DNA of 64,000 bases from Acidobacteriota bacterium (GTDB lineage: Bacteria > Acidobacteriota > Terriglobia > Terriglobales > Acidobacteriaceae), in the NCBI GenBank assembly GCA_021803035.1, contig JAJZME010000065.1, positions 1 through 64,000 on the forward strand, read 5' to 3'. Made by a program: the position numbers and the translations under genes. The notes below the pieces were generated by a model. It did not search any database. It saw nothing but the letters and a program-made list of their open reading frames with translations, and had not been told where the DNA came from. This document shows positions 47,123 to 55,756 of this stretch, piece after piece; within the stretch, counting starts at the first letter, position 1; each line of letters opens with the position of its first letter.

Positions 47123-47758
47123 CTAGGAGGGCTTCTTATCGAATGCGCTGGCGGGGACAAGGGCAGTGGCGGGTTTGCCGTCGAGCCTAACTGCTCCGTT
47201 TTCAAACGCCCGCAAGCCGCTGGCGCCGGCAGCCATGGTCATCCAGCATGCGGCGCCTTTCTTGAGCAAACCGCAGGCGATTTCAATGGTGTACAGGGAA
47301 GTGGGATGGCCTATGGGCGCACCTTTGGCGCGCTCGATCCACATGGGGTGGGTATCGAGCTTGTAGCTGCCGTAGACGGGGTCGGCCAGATCGAAGTGCT
47401 GCTTGAGTCCAGCTTCGGCGCCGGTGGCGAAGCCGGAAAGGTCCTGGGCGGTGATGGTTTGGCCGTAGCAGGCGAAGGGCAGCTCTGTAATGACGATAAT
47501 GCTGGCGGGGCTGCCGTGGCGGGCGGTAAAGACAACCTGCGCGCAGTCTGCTTCTCTGTTTTTGCTCTTTGTTCTGGCGGATCTTTCCGCGGGCGGCGTG
47601 GCCGGGGGCGCGGCGGCCGGAGCCTTCACCATCGTCCAGCCGGGCGGCAGGGTGTAGGTGAAGCCGAGCGGGCTCGAGTAGGTCAACGGCGACTGCACTT
47701 GCGCGGCGAGCGGCACGCAGCCCAGCACAAGCGCCGTTACTAAAAGGAAGATCCTCAT
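47123..47758 (-). CDS. Secreted hypothetical protein
   Basis: This 211-residue protein has a signal peptide (MRIFLLVTALVLGCVPLAAQ). The mature part starts with a short beta segment (YSSPLGFTYTLPPGWTM), and an Ala/Pro-rich, basic linker follows. It contains paired cysteines (DCAQ, FACYG, ACGL, ACWM) suited to disulfides outside the cytoplasm. I do not recognise the family. It lies 58 bp downstream of cysS on the same strand. Confidence 0.65.
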   Translation of the reverse strand: MRIFLLVTALVLGCVPLAAQVQSPLTYSSPLGFTYTLPPGWTMVKAPAAAPPATPPAERSARTKSKNREADCAQVVFTARHGSPASIIVITELPFACYGQTITAQDLSGFATGAEAGLKQHFDLADPVYGSYKLDTHPMWIERAKGAPIGHPTSLYTIEIACGLLKKGAACWMTMAAGASGLRAFENGAVRLDGKPATALVPASAFDKKPS

Positions 47759-47816
47759 ACAGCAATTCGCGCGGGGCTGTTTCAGCCAAGAGTTGAAAGC
47801 TAATCGCCAAGAGCTT

Positions 47817-49322
47817 TCATTTTCGCTTCCAGCGCACTCCATCCCTGGAGTCTTCAAGGACAACTCCTTTCGCCGCCAGGTCGTTGCGGATCTGGTCGGC
47901 GCGGGCAAAGTTGCGCTGCTTTTTGGCCTGGGTGCGCTCGGCGACCAGCGCTTCAATCTCTTCATCGGTGATGGACTGGCTGGCGAGCAAAGCGGGAGCG
48001 ATGCCGGCTTCGCGGCCCGAGCGTTTGGCCCACTCGACGGCCCGCCGCGTGGGCTCGGCGTCGCGATCCGCGATGACGTCAAAGACCGCGTCGAAATCCT
48101 TCAGCACTGCCAGAATTGCGTCGCGGTCGCCGGCCAGAAGCTGTCCCTGATCGATGGCCGTGTTGGCGGCGCGAACCAGTTCGAAGATCGGGGCGCGAGC
48201 TTCGGCGGTGTTCAGATCGTTGGCCAATGCGGCCATGTACTCGGCTTGCGCCTTCGCGGCGGCCGCTTGGAGTTCCGGATCTTCGCCGGCGGGAAATTGG
48301 CCGGTGAGGAGCCGCTGATGGAAGGTTCTGAGCCGCTCGATGGCGCTGGTGGCGTCTGTCAGGCCTTCGAAGGTGAAGTTGAGCTGGTGACGATAGGGCA
48401 CCGAGATGAGCGCCAGGCGGATGGCGGACGCCTTGTAGCCCTTGAGGAGCAGGTCGCGGAGGGTGAAAAAGTTGCCCTCGCTCTTGGACATCTTGCGCCC
48501 ATCGACCAGCAGAAAGCGGACGTGCATCCAATGGCGCGCGAAGGGCTTGTGCGTGACCGTCTCGCTCTGGGCGATCTCGTTTTCATGATGGGGAAACATC
48601 AGGTCTTCGCCGCCGGCGTGCAGGTCGAAGCTGTCGCCCAGGTAGGCCATGGCCATGGCCGAGCACTCGATGTGCCAGCCGGGACGACCGCGGCCGATGG
48701 GCGTTTCCCAGGAGGCTTCGCCGGGCCTGGCTGCCTTCCAGAGAGCAAAGTCGCGGGCGGAGTCCTTTTCGTATTCATCGACGTCGACGCGCGCGCCGTC
48801 TTCAATGCCGCTGAGATCTTTCTTGCTGAGCTTGCCGTACTCGGGGAAGGCTGAGAGGCGGAAGTACCAGGAACCATCGTCGGTTTGATACGCGGCGCCC
48901 GCGGCGGCGAGCTTCTGCACCAGTTCGACCATGCGGCCGATGTGCTCAGTGGCGCGGGCAATCTGCTCGGGCCGCTCGATGCGCAGGGCCTCCAGGTCCT
49001 CGAAGAACGCATCGACAAACGGGGGGGTGTATTCGCCGATAGGGATGCCGGCCTGGGCCGCGTTGCGGATGATTTTGTCGTCCACGTCGGTGATGTTCAT
49101 GACATGGAAAATTGGGATGCCCGTGAGCCTGAGGAAGCGGCGGAGGACGTCGATTTCGAGGAAGGTGCGGAAGTTGCCGATATGGCCGTAATCGTAGACC
49201 GTGGGCCCGCAGGCGTACATGCGGAGGGTTTTCCCGTCGGAAGGGACGAGGGGATCAAGTTGTCCCGTCAAGGTGTTGAAAAGCCGGAGGGTCATTGGTT
49301 CGGCGTCGGGCGTCTTGCTCAT
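47817..49322 (-). CDS. cysS: Cysteinyl-tRNA synthetase
   Basis: This 501-residue class Ia synthetase has the first zinc Cys and HIGN signature in YACGPTVYDYGHIGNFRTF. Further zinc ligands lie in GWHIECSAMA and LMFPHHENE, and KMSKS is in GRKMSKSEGN. It charges tRNA-Cys; the charged level would be the signal read by the Cys-rich leader at 9.8 kb. I chose the ATG of MSKTPDAEP; a second ATG nine codons later is also possible. It is divergent from a histidine kinase gene. Confidence 0.95.
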   Translation of the reverse strand: MSKTPDAEPMTLRLFNTLTGQLDPLVPSDGKTLRMYACGPTVYDYGHIGNFRTFLEIDVLRRFLRLTGIPIFHVMNITDVDDKIIRNAAQAGIPIGEYTPPFVDAFFEDLEALRIERPEQIARATEHIGRMVELVQKLAAAGAAYQTDDGSWYFRLSAFPEYGKLSKKDLSGIEDGARVDVDEYEKDSARDFALWKAARPGEASWETPIGRGRPGWHIECSAMAMAYLGDSFDLHAGGEDLMFPHHENEIAQSETVTHKPFARHWMHVRFLLVDGRKMSKSEGNFFTLRDLLLKGYKASAIRLALISVPYRHQLNFTFEGLTDATSAIERLRTFHQRLLTGQFPAGEDPELQAAAAKAQAEYMAALANDLNTAEARAPIFELVRAANTAIDQGQLLAGDRDAILAVLKDFDAVFDVIADRDAEPTRRAVEWAKRSGREAGIAPALLASQSITDEEIEALVAERTQAKKQRNFARADQIRNDLAAKGVVLEDSRDGVRWKRK

Positions 49323-49606
49323 AGCGCGGCTGCGTTGGACCGCAAGGCGGCCTATTCGATTGTAGCAGCGGCGGTTGCAGCGGGCGGCCCAGACAACCAA
49401 TTCCGCGCGGGAAGCGTCCTACAGCCCGATTTGCTTGCGCGCAATTTCCCGCCGCCGAGGGCTCCGAAGCAACCTATGCCCATGTCCCAAGTTCCGATGC
49501 CTGTGTTTTGTTTCGCCACCGCGCGCCGCGCCTGCCCAGCGCGGCATCTTCCGCTTCTGCGTGCCGCTGCTGGGGTAGAAGGCGCCTCGCCGCCGGAGGC
49601 TATGGC

Positions 49607-51076
49607 ATGAGTTTCTGGAATGCCCGCACCATATCCGGCAAGCTGAGGCGCATCAACCTGTTGATGAGCGGCACGGCCCTGGTGCTCGCTTATGTCTCCT
49701 TCCTGGCCTACGATCTCTATACGCTGCGCCGCGACCTTATTACCTCGATTACCGCCGAGGCGGGCATTCTGGGCACGAACTGCGCTACGGCACTGATTTT
49801 TGACGATCAGCAGGCGGCGAGAGCCACGCTTTCGGCATTGCACAACGCGCCTGAGATACGCTGGGCGGCGGTGGTAAATCCAGGCGGCGACATATTTGCG
49901 CGCTATGTCCGCGACGCATCGAATCCGCTGGAGATCAGCGACAAGCTTGCACCCGATCGGAGACTTGGATATTGGAGGCGCGGGCGCGACATCCTGCTGG
50001 CAAAGCGGATTGAATTTCATGGGAAATCGCTGGGTGTGGTGTATCTCGATGCCGAGACCACCGATCTGGCGCACAGCGCGATGGAATTCGGCCTCATTTC
50101 AGCGGGCATTCTGCTGCTCTGTTATCTCATCGCGTTGCTTGCCACCTCGGCTATCCGGCGTTTGCTTACCGAGCCCTTGAGCGGGCTTGCCGGGACCGCG
50201 CAGGCGGTTACCAGAGAGAAAGACTACTCGGTGCGCGCAAAAACGCCGCGCAGCGGCGACGAGCTTGCCGTTCTGGTGCAGTCGTTCAACGAGATGCTGG
50301 AACAGATTCAGCAACGCGATCGGGCGCTGGAGCAATCGCGCAGCGAATTGGAGCAGAGAGTACATGAGCGCACGGCCGAATTGATCGAGGCGAACAAGGA
50401 ACTGGAGGCATTCAACTATTCGGTGGCGCACGACCTGAGAGGGCCGCTGCAGCAGATCAACAATGTCAGCTATCTGCTGGCGCAGCCTGATTCGCAGGCG
50501 ATGTCGGATCCCGGCACCCGCGCACTGATTCACAAGCTGAGCGACGGCAGCAAGCGGATGTCGGCGCTGATCGACGACCTGCTCAACCTGTCCCGCGCAT
50601 CCAGCACGCCGTTGCGCCGCGCTCCCATCGATTTGGGCAACATGGCCGAGGGCATTCTGGACGCGCTGAAGACGGAAGATCCGCACAGACAGGTGGAAGT
50701 GAAGGTGACGCGGGGGGCGCGCGCCATTGCGGACGAGGGCCTGATCCATCTGGTGCTGGAAAACCTGCTGCGCAATGCGTGGAAGTATACCTCGAAGAGC
50801 GATGCGGCCCGGATCGAGTTCGGCTATACGGAGGAGGCGGTGGGGCCGGTGTTCTTTGTGCGCGACAACGGCGCCGGCTTCAATCCGCGCTATGCGGACC
50901 GTCTCTTCAAGCCCTTTCAGCGGCTGCACTCGCAAAACGAATTTCCCGGCACGGGCGTGGGGCTGGCAACCGCGTCGCGCATTATTGCCCGCCACGGAGG
51001 AAAGATCTGGGCCAAGAGCAAAACGGACGGCGGCGCGGAGTTCTTCTTTACGCTGCCGTATGAAGCGGGAGCGTGA
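49607..51076 (+). CDS. Membrane sensor histidine kinase (CHASE8-like sensor, HAMP)
   Basis: This 489-residue protein has a first membrane helix at about 18-38 (LLMSGTALVLAYVSFLAYDL). A periplasmic domain of about 120 residues is of the CHASE8 type, with SITAEAGILGTNCATALIFD. A second membrane helix is at about 165-185, followed by HAMP, a coiled coil and HisKA (SVAHDLRGPLQQINN, His about 278). The HATPase follows (NLLRNAWKYTS, VRDNGAGFNPRYA, GTGVGLATASRII). GGAGG precedes the ATG. No response regulator is adjacent, so the partner is unknown. Confidence 0.9.
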   Translation: MSFWNARTISGKLRRINLLMSGTALVLAYVSFLAYDLYTLRRDLITSITAEAGILGTNCATALIFDDQQAARATLSALHNAPEIRWAAVVNPGGDIFARYVRDASNPLEISDKLAPDRRLGYWRRGRDILLAKRIEFHGKSLGVVYLDAETTDLAHSAMEFGLISAGILLLCYLIALLATSAIRRLLTEPLSGLAGTAQAVTREKDYSVRAKTPRSGDELAVLVQSFNEMLEQIQQRDRALEQSRSELEQRVHERTAELIEANKELEAFNYSVAHDLRGPLQQINNVSYLLAQPDSQAMSDPGTRALIHKLSDGSKRMSALIDDLLNLSRASSTPLRRAPIDLGNMAEGILDALKTEDPHRQVEVKVTRGARAIADEGLIHLVLENLLRNAWKYTSKSDAARIEFGYTEEAVGPVFFVRDNGAGFNPRYADRLFKPFQRLHSQNEFPGTGVGLATASRIIARHGGKIWAKSKTDGGAEFFFTLPYEAGA

Positions 51077-51110
51077 TCCGCGCCGGGAAGGCGGGAACGC
51101 AGCCGGGCTC

Positions 51111-52676
51111 TTACTTTGCAGGCCGCCAACGCAGTACCGGCTTGCGGGCGGCCTGCACCTCGTCGAGCCGCGAAACGCGCGTGGAGTGCGGCGCGTTTTT
51201 TACCAGATCCGGCGTCTCCTGGCATTCGCGCGCGATGGAGCGCATGGCTTCAATGAAGAGATCCAGCTCTTCGAGCGATTCGCTTTCCGTCGGCTCGATC
51301 ATGAGCGCGCCGTGCACGATAAGCGGGAAGCTGACGGTGTAGGGATGGAAGCCGTAGTCGATGAGGCGCTTGGCGATGTCGCCCGTCTTGACGCCGTGCG
51401 CGGCCTGGAGCTTGTCGCTGAAGACGACTTCGTGCATGGACGGGGTTCGGTAGGGCAGATCGTAAAAGCCTTCGAGCTTTTTGCGGATGTAGTTGGCGTT
51501 GAGCACGGCGTCTTCAGTGGTCTGGCGCAGGCCGTCGGGGCCGTTGGCCAGAATGTAGGCCAGGGCGCGGATGAACATGCCCATGTTGCCGTAAAAGGCG
51601 CGCACGCGGCCGATGGATTGCGGACGGTTGTAATTCCAGGAGAAAGAAACTGAAGGATTCTGATCCCAGGTCCCAGAAACGGGACCTGGGGCACCCGGAT
51701 TTACCTGAGTACGGGTAAGCACGGGGATGGGCAGGAACGGCTCCAGAAAAGCCTTGCAGGCAACAGGGCCGGAACCGGGTCCGCCGCCGCCGTGGGGTGT
51801 GGAGAAAGTCTTGTGCAGGTTCAGGTGCATCACGTCCACGCCGAAATCGCCGGGGCGCACCTTGCCAACGAGGGCGTTCATGTTGGCGCCATCCATGTAG
51901 AGCAGCGCGCCGCGCTCGTGGAGGATGTCGGCGATTTTGTGGATCTGGTGTTCGAAGACGCCCAGCGTGGATGGATTGGTGAGCATGAGGGCGGCGGTTT
52001 CGCTGTCGGCCTGGCGCGCGAGGGCTTCAAGGTCGATGCAGCCGTCGCCGTTGGACTTGATGTTCTCGACGGCGTAGCCGCAGATGGCGGCGGTGGCGGG
52101 GTTGGTGCCGTGGGCTGAATCGGGAATGAGAATCTTGCGGCGGGGATTGCCCTGCGATTCGTGCCAGGCGCGGGTGAGCAGGATGCCGGTGAACTCGCCG
52201 TGCGCGCCGGCGGCGGGCTGGAGGGTGATGGCGTCCATGCCGGTGATCGCAAGCAGGCAACGCTGCAGCAGGTCGATGACTTCAAGCGCGCCCTGGGCAT
52301 GCGATTCGGGGCGGTAGGGGTGGGCTTCGGCGAGGCCCTCGATGCGGGCGACAACTTCATTGACGCGCGGGTTGTACTTCATGGTGCAGGAGCCGAGCGG
52401 GTACATGCCGAGGTCGATGGCGTAGTTCCAGGTGGAGAGGCGCGTGAAGTGGCGGATGATTTCGATCTCGCTCAGCTCGGGGAGTTCGGCGGGCGTTTCG
52501 CGACACGCGGAACCGAGAAGGGCGGCGGCATCGACTGCGGGCACGTCGAGCGGGGGCATTTTATAGGCGCGCTTGCCGGGCGAGGATTTTTCGAAGACGA
52601 GGGCTTCGTTTTGCGTGGGGTGGGGGCGGATTTTGGGGGTGGTGCGGGGGGCTGCTGTCTCTGAATCTGTCGCCAT
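51111..52676 (-). CDS. gcvPB: Glycine dehydrogenase (decarboxylating) subunit 2
   Basis: This 521-residue protein is the PLP-binding half of split glycine decarboxylase. The Schiff-base Lys is in NLHKTFSTPHGGGGPG, and the substrate region is GSCTMKYNPRVNE. With GcvPA it decarboxylates glycine and passes the aminomethyl group to GcvH. Residues about 325-345 (TQVNPGAPGPVSGTWDQNPS) are not expected from the family and coincide with a palindromic repeat at 51662-51695. I chose the ATG with GAGAGG upstream. It is separated from gcvPA by a small gene and a RAYT transposase gene. Confidence 0.93.
   Translation of the reverse strand: MATDSETAAPRTTPKIRPHPTQNEALVFEKSSPGKRAYKMPPLDVPAVDAAALLGSACRETPAELPELSEIEIIRHFTRLSTWNYAIDLGMYPLGSCTMKYNPRVNEVVARIEGLAEAHPYRPESHAQGALEVIDLLQRCLLAITGMDAITLQPAAGAHGEFTGILLTRAWHESQGNPRRKILIPDSAHGTNPATAAICGYAVENIKSNGDGCIDLEALARQADSETAALMLTNPSTLGVFEHQIHKIADILHERGALLYMDGANMNALVGKVRPGDFGVDVMHLNLHKTFSTPHGGGGPGSGPVACKAFLEPFLPIPVLTRTQVNPGAPGPVSGTWDQNPSVSFSWNYNRPQSIGRVRAFYGNMGMFIRALAYILANGPDGLRQTTEDAVLNANYIRKKLEGFYDLPYRTPSMHEVVFSDKLQAAHGVKTGDIAKRLIDYGFHPYTVSFPLIVHGALMIEPTESESLEELDLFIEAMRSIARECQETPDLVKNAPHSTRVSRLDEVQAARKPVLRWRPAK
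51662..51695. repeat. Palindromic repeat (GGTCC/GGACC type), copy 2, inside gcvPB
   Basis: GATCCCAGGTCC, a CAGAAAC loop, then GGGACCTGGGGCACC. It shares its layout and most bases with 19717-19750. It lies inside the gcvPB frame and does not interrupt it. Confidence 0.6.
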
Positions 52677-52739
52677 CTGTTTCTGCCTCTCAAAGCTCAA
52701 TGACGTTGTGGTGTCTCATATCAATTCGCGTTACCGTGG

Positions 52740-52809
52740 TTTGTAACAAGGGCACGCCTTTAGCCGGGCCGTCAATACTCGCAGAAGGTCTTGGGGCTTT
52801 AGCTCCTGC
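52740..52809. repeat. Inverted REP-like repeat, left copy, flanking RAYT gene
   Basis: TTTGTAACAAGGGCACGCC, TTTAGCCGGGCCG, a variable middle, and GGGGCTTTAGCTCCTGC. It is nearly identical to the reverse complement of 53289-53359. Each copy contains two short hairpin units around CTTTAG. The RAYT stop codon lies within this copy. Confidence 0.85.
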
Positions 52810-53287
52810 TATTCTTCATCTCCGCTTTTCTCTTCGCCAGGTGCCGGAAACAAAAAGGAAACTCATCCGCGGCTGCCGCTAATCCCGCCTTCAGCGGGTT
52901 CTGCGCGATATATTCGCGATGCGCGTCAAGGCTCTCAGGGTTCATCACCTGTTCCTCGGTGAATCCTCTCTGCCACACCTCGCCTAGATAGCCGAATTCG
53001 TGCGACAGGCGATGCGAGAATCGTCCTTTGATCAACTGCATGGCCTTTTCGATGGTCATCTCGTCATAAACGGTCAGGAGCCAATGGACATGATCTGGCA
53101 TTACGACAAAATCGTGGAGTTCGAATTTATGTTCCGCAACGAGCGAGCGCAGGACATCGATGAGCAACTCCGCATTGCGCTCCGACTGCAGGAGTCTTCG
53201 CCCCATGCTCGTCCCCGTCGTCGCGAAAAACGTTCGCGACGGGTTGAGGATGTTCGCAGCGGAAGCATTTCTGCCGGGATGCGCCAT
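52799..53287 (-). CDS. REP-associated tyrosine transposase (RAYT, IS200/Y1-like)
   Basis: This 162-residue Y1 transposase has the HUH motif in VVMPDHVHWLL (H66, H68) and the nucleophile Tyr in AHREYIAQNPLKAGL (Y126). It also shows GEVWQRGFTEEQVM, typical of RAYTs. These single-copy enzymes cleave single-stranded REP palindromes and are associated with REP spread. Inverted REP-like repeats lie at both ends of the gene, one overlapping its stop. It sits between the small conserved gene and gcvPB within the glycine cleavage cluster, on the same strand. Confidence 0.9.
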   Translation of the reverse strand: MAHPGRNASAANILNPSRTFFATTGTSMGRRLLQSERNAELLIDVLRSLVAEHKFELHDFVVMPDHVHWLLTVYDEMTIEKAMQLIKGRFSHRLSHEFGYLGEVWQRGFTEEQVMNPESLDAHREYIAQNPLKAGLAAAADEFPFCFRHLAKRKAEMKNSRS

Positions 53288-53288
53288 T

Positions 53289-53359
53289 GCAGGGGCTAAA
53301 GCCCTTTTCCTTTCTTCCGAACTGTTGCGGCCCGGCTAAAGCCGTGCCCTTGTTACAAA
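53289..53359. repeat. Inverted REP-like repeat, right copy, flanking RAYT gene
   Basis: GCAGGGGCTAAAGCCC, a variable middle, GGCCCGGCTAAAGCCGTGCC, then CTTGTTACAAA. This is the reverse complement counterpart of 52740-52809, with the outer and inner blocks conserved. It begins 2 bp upstream of the RAYT start codon. Confidence 0.85.
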
Positions 53360-53372
53360 GCCTTCGGTTCGG

Positions 53373-53759
53373 TCATTTCCGGGTCAAAGATGTTGCATCT
53401 GGACGATTCATCGTTGAGAGCGAAGCCTGTGAGCGTGACTTCCATTCCGGCTTCCTGCGGATCCCCGTCCAAGATTCTTCGCGTACGTCCTCATCGATTT
53501 CTATAGGCCAATCGCTCTTATACAATCGGTCGGCTCCATCTCTCCTTGGCCCCGATATCCAATATTGTTGGCCAGTTTCTACGTCATAGTAGTTCGCTTT
53601 GAAGCCACTGCCTTTCAAGCTCTGAAATGTCTTACCTTGGTAGTGAAGCGTTGCACCGGTCCGGCTGAAGGTGACACGGCCAATTCTTGCAGGTCCGTGC
53701 AGACCATCCACTTTGCACTCGATATACATGATGCGTGGAGGATATTTTCCTTTCGACAT
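53373..53759 (-). CDS. Small conserved hypothetical protein in the gcv cluster
   Basis: This 128-residue protein has a core (about 6-105) reading PRIMYIECKVDGLHGPARIG, VTFSRTGATLHYQGKTFQSL, FKANYYDVETGQQYWISGP and IDEDVREESW. I recognise it as a small conserved family of unknown function seen in many bacteria. The last 20 or so residues are Ser/Arg-rich and may derive from neighbouring repeat DNA. GAGGTGA precedes the ATG, 18 bp after the gcvPA stop, so it is probably co-transcribed with gcvPA. Confidence 0.7.
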   Translation of the reverse strand: MSKGKYPPRIMYIECKVDGLHGPARIGRVTFSRTGATLHYQGKTFQSLKGSGFKANYYDVETGQQYWISGPRRDGADRLYKSDWPIEIDEDVREESWTGIRRKPEWKSRSQASLSTMNRPDATSLTRK

Positions 53760-53777
53760 GGCTTCACCTCGACCGCA

Positions 53778-55127
53778 CTACGCCTCCGCCGGACCGGCGG
53801 CTAGCGCGTTGGCTGTTGCGTCGATCTGTTCGCGGGTGATTACTTCCGTGGCGCACCAGAGGGTGCAGTTGGCTAGCTCCGGATACCAGCGGCTCAAGTC
53901 GATGCCACCGACGATGTTTTCGTCGAGGAGGCGCTTGCTCCAGTGTTCGGGCGATTCCTTGGTGCGCAGGACGAACTCGTGAAAATGCGGCGCGCGGGTG
54001 AAAAGCAGCTCCGCGCCGGGCTGGCCGCCAAGCTTCTTTGCGGCGTAATCGGCTTTGGCCAGGTTGTGCCCGGCCAGTTCGCGAATGCCTTCCTTGCCGT
54101 AGACCGTGAGGAAGATGGTGGCCATGAGCGCAACCAGCGCCTGGTTGGTGCAGATGTTGGAGGTGGCCTTTTCGCGGCGGATGTGCTGCTCGCGTGTGGC
54201 CAGCGTGAGGACGAAGCCGCGGTTGCCGGCGGCGTCGATGGTTTGGCCGGCGAGACGGCCGGGCATCTGGCGCACGTACTTCTCTTTGGTTGCGATGACG
54301 CCGCAGAAGGGACCGCCGTAGCTGAGGGCTACGCCGAAGGACTGCGCTTCCATGCTGACGATGTCGGCTTCGACCGGTGGGCGGACGATGCCGAGCGAGA
54401 CCGCTTCGGCAATCGAAACGATGAGCAAAGCACCGCGGGCATGGGCGATCTCCGCGATGGCCGGAATGTCTTCAATGACGCCGAAGAAGTTGGGGCTTTG
54501 CACCAGCACGGCGGCGGTTTCTTCGGTCACGGCGGCTGCGAGAGATTTCAGATCGAGGCGGCCGGTTTGGGCGTCGTAGCCGACGAGCGTGGCGGGCAGG
54601 CCCTGGTGCTTCGCGTAAGTTGCCATGACTTCGCGGTACTCGGGATGAACGGAGCGGGCGATGGCGGTCTGGTGGCGGCCGGTGATGCGCGCGGCCATCA
54701 TCACCGCTTCGGCCGCGCCGGTCGAGCCGTCGTACATGCTGGCGTTGGCCAGGTCCATGCCGGTCAGCTCGGCGATCATGGTCTGGAACTCGAAGATGGC
54801 CTGCAGCGTGCCTTGCGTGATTTCGGCCTGGTAGGGCGTGTAGCTGGTGAGGAATTCGCCGCGCTGGACGAGGGCGTCGATGATGACCGGGCGGTAGTGG
54901 CGATAGGCGCCGGCACCCAGGAAGCTTGCGTAGCCGGTCGAATTTTTGCGGCCGGCGGCGCGGAAGTAGTCCACGATCTCGCTTTCGGCCTGCTGGGGGG
55001 GGACGTTCAGGCCGCCGGTCAGCCGGTACTCGTCGGGGATCGCGGAGAAAAGATCGTCAATGGAGCGTGCGCCGATTTCGGCCAGCATCCGTTGGCGCTC
55101 AGCGGGAGATTTGGGAAGGTAGCGCAT
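53778..55127 (-). CDS. gcvPA: Glycine dehydrogenase (decarboxylating) subunit 1
   Basis: This 449-residue protein is the first half of split GcvP. It shows [59 protein letters not shown] and [20 protein letters not shown], all standard. With GcvPB it forms the P-protein heterotetramer. It lies 145 bp downstream of gcvH, in a gap containing short AGCTTCCAGC-type repeats. Confidence 0.95.
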   Translation of the reverse strand: MRYLPKSPAERQRMLAEIGARSIDDLFSAIPDEYRLTGGLNVPPQQAESEIVDYFRAAGRKNSTGYASFLGAGAYRHYRPVIIDALVQRGEFLTSYTPYQAEITQGTLQAIFEFQTMIAELTGMDLANASMYDGSTGAAEAVMMAARITGRHQTAIARSVHPEYREVMATYAKHQGLPATLVGYDAQTGRLDLKSLAAAVTEETAAVLVQSPNFFGVIEDIPAIAEIAHARGALLIVSIAEAVSLGIVRPPVEADIVSMEAQSFGVALSYGGPFCGVIATKEKYVRQMPGRLAGQTIDAAGNRGFVLTLATREQHIRREKATSNICTNQALVALMATIFLTVYGKEGIRELAGHNLAKADYAAKKLGGQPGAELLFTRAPHFHEFVLRTKESPEHWSKRLLDENIVGGIDLSRWYPELANCTLWCATEVITREQIDATANALAAGPAEA

Positions 55128-55272
55128 TTCAGCTTCCAGCCTCTAGCTTCCAGCTTCTGGCCAGAAGCGCATGGGCGAGCCGCAGCGAACTCGCCGAATG
55201 AAAATACCAACGTGAAAAGCGGCAGCTTCGAATGCCGCTGTCAAGCGAAGAGCTAAAGGTCAGAAGCGGCTT

Positions 55273-55662
55273 TCAGCTTTCCGTTTCTTCCGAGATAAAC
55301 GCCTCGTAGGCGGCGGCGTCGAGCAGTTTGTCGAGTTCGGCGGGATCGGCGAGCTCGACTTTGATGATCCATGTGCCGTGCGCGTCCTGGTTGATCTTGT
55401 CGGGCTCGTTCTTCAGCGTTTCGTTGACGGCGGTGACTTTGCCGCTGACCGGCGAAAAGAGGTCGCTGACGGCCTTTACGCTTTCGACCGAGCCGAAGGT
55501 GGCATTGGCGGTGACGGAATCGCCGACTTTGGGGGCGTCCACGTAGACGATGTCGCCGAGCGAGTTCTGGGCGTAGTCAGTGATGCCGATGGTGCCGATG
55601 TTGCCTTCGACCGAGATCCATTCGTGTTCGCGGGTGTAGCGGTAGTCCGTGGGGTAGGGCAT
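55273..55662 (-). CDS. gcvH: Glycine cleavage system H protein
   Basis: This 129-residue carrier has the lipoylation Lys at 63 in FGSVESVKAVSDLFSP, preceded by IGITDYAQNSLGDIVYVDAP and followed by PVSGKVTAVNE. It shuttles the aminomethyl group between P, T and L proteins. AAAGGAG lies upstream. It is the first gene of the cluster. I looked for a glycine riboswitch in the 94-bp upstream gap and saw none. gcvT is not in the window. Confidence 0.97.
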   Translation of the reverse strand: MPYPTDYRYTREHEWISVEGNIGTIGITDYAQNSLGDIVYVDAPKVGDSVTANATFGSVESVKAVSDLFSPVSGKVTAVNETLKNEPDKINQDAHGTWIIKVELADPAELDKLLDAAAYEAFISEETES

Positions 55663-55756
55663 GACGCTTCTGCTCCTTTAACTAGACAGCGAAATCCTAG
55701 TTTACGTCCTTGGGCGGGACGGGTTGAGGAAAAGCGGGCTTTCCTTTTCTGCGCGT

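Noticed and set aside
55663-55756. Glycine riboswitch upstream of gcvH
   Set aside because: The 94-bp gap is too short for a tandem glycine aptamer, and I could not find the conserved core or a terminator.
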